Of a DNA stretch of 5,356 nucleotides, positions 3,861 through 5,356 are shown in pieces. The position numbers were made by a program, and so were the translations under genes. Source of the stretch: Prevotella sp. (GTDB lineage: Bacteria; Bacteroidota; Bacteroidia; Bacteroidales; Bacteroidaceae); assembly GCA_021204605.1 (NCBI GenBank), contig JAJPZD010000262.1:1-5356 (forward strand), written 5' to 3'. Each line of letters begins with the position of its first letter. Position 1 is the first letter of the stretch. Below the pieces are notes generated by a model. It was not told the origin of the DNA, made no database searches, and was given only the letters and a program-made list of their open reading frames with translations.

Positions 3861-5356
3861 CTATCTGTTGTCGGAAATCAAATCCTCGCCCGTCATATCC
3901 TCTGGCCGGGGCAGTCCCATGATATGCAAGATAGAAGGCGCCACGTCGGCAAGCCTGCCGTCCTTCACGGTGGCACTGTTGTTGTCAGTGACATAGATGA
4001 ATGGCACGGGGTTAAGGGAGTGAGCCGTGTTAGGCGTGCCGTCAGGATTGATAGCGTTGTCGGCGTTACCGTGGTCAGCGATGATAATCGCCTCATAGTC
4101 GTTTGCCTTAGCAGCCTCAATCACGTCGTGCACGCAATGGTCAACAGCCCATACCGCCTTGGCGATAGCGTTATATACCCCGGTATGTCCCACCATGTCA
4201 CCATTGGCGAAATTGACTACTATAAAGTCATATTTCTGCGTGTTGATAGCCTCAACCAACTTGTCCTTTACCTCGTATGCGCTCATCTCCGGCTTGAGGT
4301 CGTAAGTGGCGACTTTCGGCGAAGGAACAAGTATGCGGTCCTCATTCTCGTATGGCTCCTCACGCCCACCGTTGAAGAAGAACGTTACATGAGCGTATTT
4401 CTCAGTCTCCGCTGTATGCAACTGTTTTTTGCCCTGTTTGCTAAGATATTCGCCGAGGGTGTTTTCCACATTTTCTTTCGGGAACAAGATCCCTAAGCCC
4501 TCGAAAGAAGCATCGTAAGGAGTCATTGTGAAATAGTGAAGTCCCTTTATAGTGTGCATACCCTCATCTGGCATATCCTCTTGAGTGAGAACACGAGTGA
4601 GCTCCTTAGCACGGTCGTTTCTGAAATTGATGAAGATCACCACATCATCCTCCTGAATCCTGCCGTCAACAGTAGTGTTTACAATCGGTTTGATGAACTC
4701 GTCGGTAACACCGTCGGCATAGCTCTCCTCCATAGCCTTCACCATATCGGAGGCCTGTTTCCCCTTGCCCTCGATGAGCATGTCGTAAGCCTCCTTTATG
4801 CGGTTCCAACGCTTGTCCCTGTCCATAGCATAGAAACGTCCCACGATGCTGGCGATATGTGCACCTGTCTCTATACAAGCATCTTCAACCTGTTTGATGA
4901 AACCGACACCGCTCTTAGGGTCGGTGTCCCTGCCGTCCATAAAACAGTGGATGTATGTATTCTGCAGTCCGTATATCTTTGAAATCTCCATGAGTTTGAA
5001 CAGGTGGTCGAGTGAGGAGTGCACACCGCCATCGCTTGTCAGACCCATGAGGTGCAGCTTTTTGCCACTTTCACGGGCATAGCTGTAAGCCTTTACTATT
5101 TCCGGGTTCTTTATGATAGAGCCGTCTTTGCAGGCATGGTTGATTTTCACTAAGTCCTGATAAACAATGCGCCCGGCGCCGATGTTTAGGTGACCGACTT
5201 CCGAATTGCCCATCTGTCCGTCGGGCAGTCCGACGTTCTCTCCCGAAGCCTGCAGCTGTGAGTGCGGACTTACGGCACGGAGATAGTCGAGATAGTTAGT
5301 GGGCGTATTGAAGATTACGTCACCTGCGCCATGTTTTCCGATACCCCAACCGTCGA
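3861..5356 (-). CDS. gpmI: 2,3-bisphosphoglycerate-independent phosphoglycerate mutase (N-terminus beyond window)
   Basis: Interconverts 3- and 2-phosphoglycerate in glycolysis and gluconeogenesis, using two Mn ions and a phosphoserine intermediate. The frame is open to the window's right edge, with 497 codons visible. The first complete codon is the Asp of DGWG, a metal ligand; the catalytic Ser of GNSEVGH follows 50 residues later, as in the Bacillus enzyme (D12, S62). About 11 residues are therefore missing and full length should be near 508 aa, normal for the family. Other signatures in order: GRDTDP, GRFYAMDRD, FRNDRA, EKYAHVTFFFNGG, NFANGDMVGHTG, IADHGNAD and NTAHS, which supply the remaining phosphate and metal ligands. 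The ATG at 5213 is the Met of QMGNSEVGH, an internal residue, not a start. A terminator follows the stop, so the gene ends its transcription unit. Its promoter is outside the window. Confidence 0.97.
   Translation of the reverse strand, partial: DGWGIGKHGAGDVIFNTPTNYLDYLRAVSPHSQLQASGENVGLPDGQMGNSEVGHLNIGAGRIVYQDLVKINHACKDGSIIKNPEIVKAYSYARESGKKLHLMGLTSDGGVHSSLDHLFKLMEISKIYGLQNTYIHCFMDGRDTDPKSGVGFIKQVEDACIETGAHIASIVGRFYAMDRDKRWNRIKEAYDMLIEGKGKQASDMVKAMEESYADGVTDEFIKPIVNTTVDGRIQEDDVVIFINFRNDRAKELTRVLTQEDMPDEGMHTIKGLHYFTMTPYDASFEGLGILFPKENVENTLGEYLSKQGKKQLHTAETEKYAHVTFFFNGGREEPYENEDRILVPSPKVATYDLKPEMSAYEVKDKLVEAINTQKYDFIVVNFANGDMVGHTGVYNAIAKAVWAVDHCVHDVIEAAKANDYEAIIIADHGNADNAINPDGTPNTAHSLNPVPFIYVTDNNSATVKDGRLADVAPSILHIMGLPRPEDMTGEDLISDNR

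Noticed and set aside
3924..4496. Plus-strand open frame of 190 codons, and another at 4536-4982, opposite gpmI
   Set aside because: Both are antiparallel shadows of a gene with every GpmI signature intact; their products show no recognisable domain.
5211..5213. ATG at 5213 as the gpmI start
   Set aside because: The frame continues upstream through ASGENVGLPDGQ, a conserved GpmI segment, to the window edge, so this Met is internal.
1..5356. Searched by eye for CRISPR arrays, tRNA or rRNA genes, transposase genes and phage attachment sites
   Set aside because: No regularly spaced repeats, no cloverleaf-like conserved tRNA arms, and no transposase or integrase coding was seen.

Overview
The window reads as chromosomal DNA from a Bacteroidales bacterium, most likely Prevotella or a close relative. 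The evidence is a Cys-rich DUF3109-type protein (a family I associate with Bacteroidetes), promoter-like sequences of the Bacteroides type (TTTG then TAnnTTTG) with almost no Shine-Dalgarno sequences, and a CCCCCTAA/TTAGGGGG palindrome that I recall as a recurrent intergenic element in this phylum. The genus is inference.

Left part (1-773), accessory in character: the N-terminal 91 codons of a D12-class DNA adenine methylase run off the left edge on the minus strand. Its DNA is about 33% GC by direct count, while the rnhB start is 55-58%. Upstream on the same strand is a small unrecognised protein gene (387-668) whose codons look truly coding. Between it and rnhB is a short AT-rich divergent promoter region with a perfect 10-bp palindrome.

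Middle part (774-2410), plus strand: ribonuclease HII (rnhB), and 22 bp further on a WYL-type HTH regulator. The two probably share a transcript. The regulator's stop codon lies inside a G/C-rich palindrome, followed by a second hairpin with a T-run, in the convergent gap.

Right part (2411-5356), minus strand: gpmI (phosphoglycerate mutase, missing about 11 N-terminal residues at the right edge), a clear intrinsic terminator, then ung (uracil-DNA glycosylase) and a DUF3109-type protein 75 bp downstream of it, probably co-transcribed.

Functionally this is mostly housekeeping: two DNA-repair enzymes (RNase HII and Ung) on opposite strands, a glycolytic enzyme, a regulator of unknown target and a probable metal-binding protein. 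I see no convincing new multi-gene system. The points most worth a second look are the AT-rich methylase with a promoter that predicts a leaderless mRNA, the unknown small gene beside it, the WYL regulator lacking the W-Y-L residues, and the repeat that supplies that regulator's stop codon.
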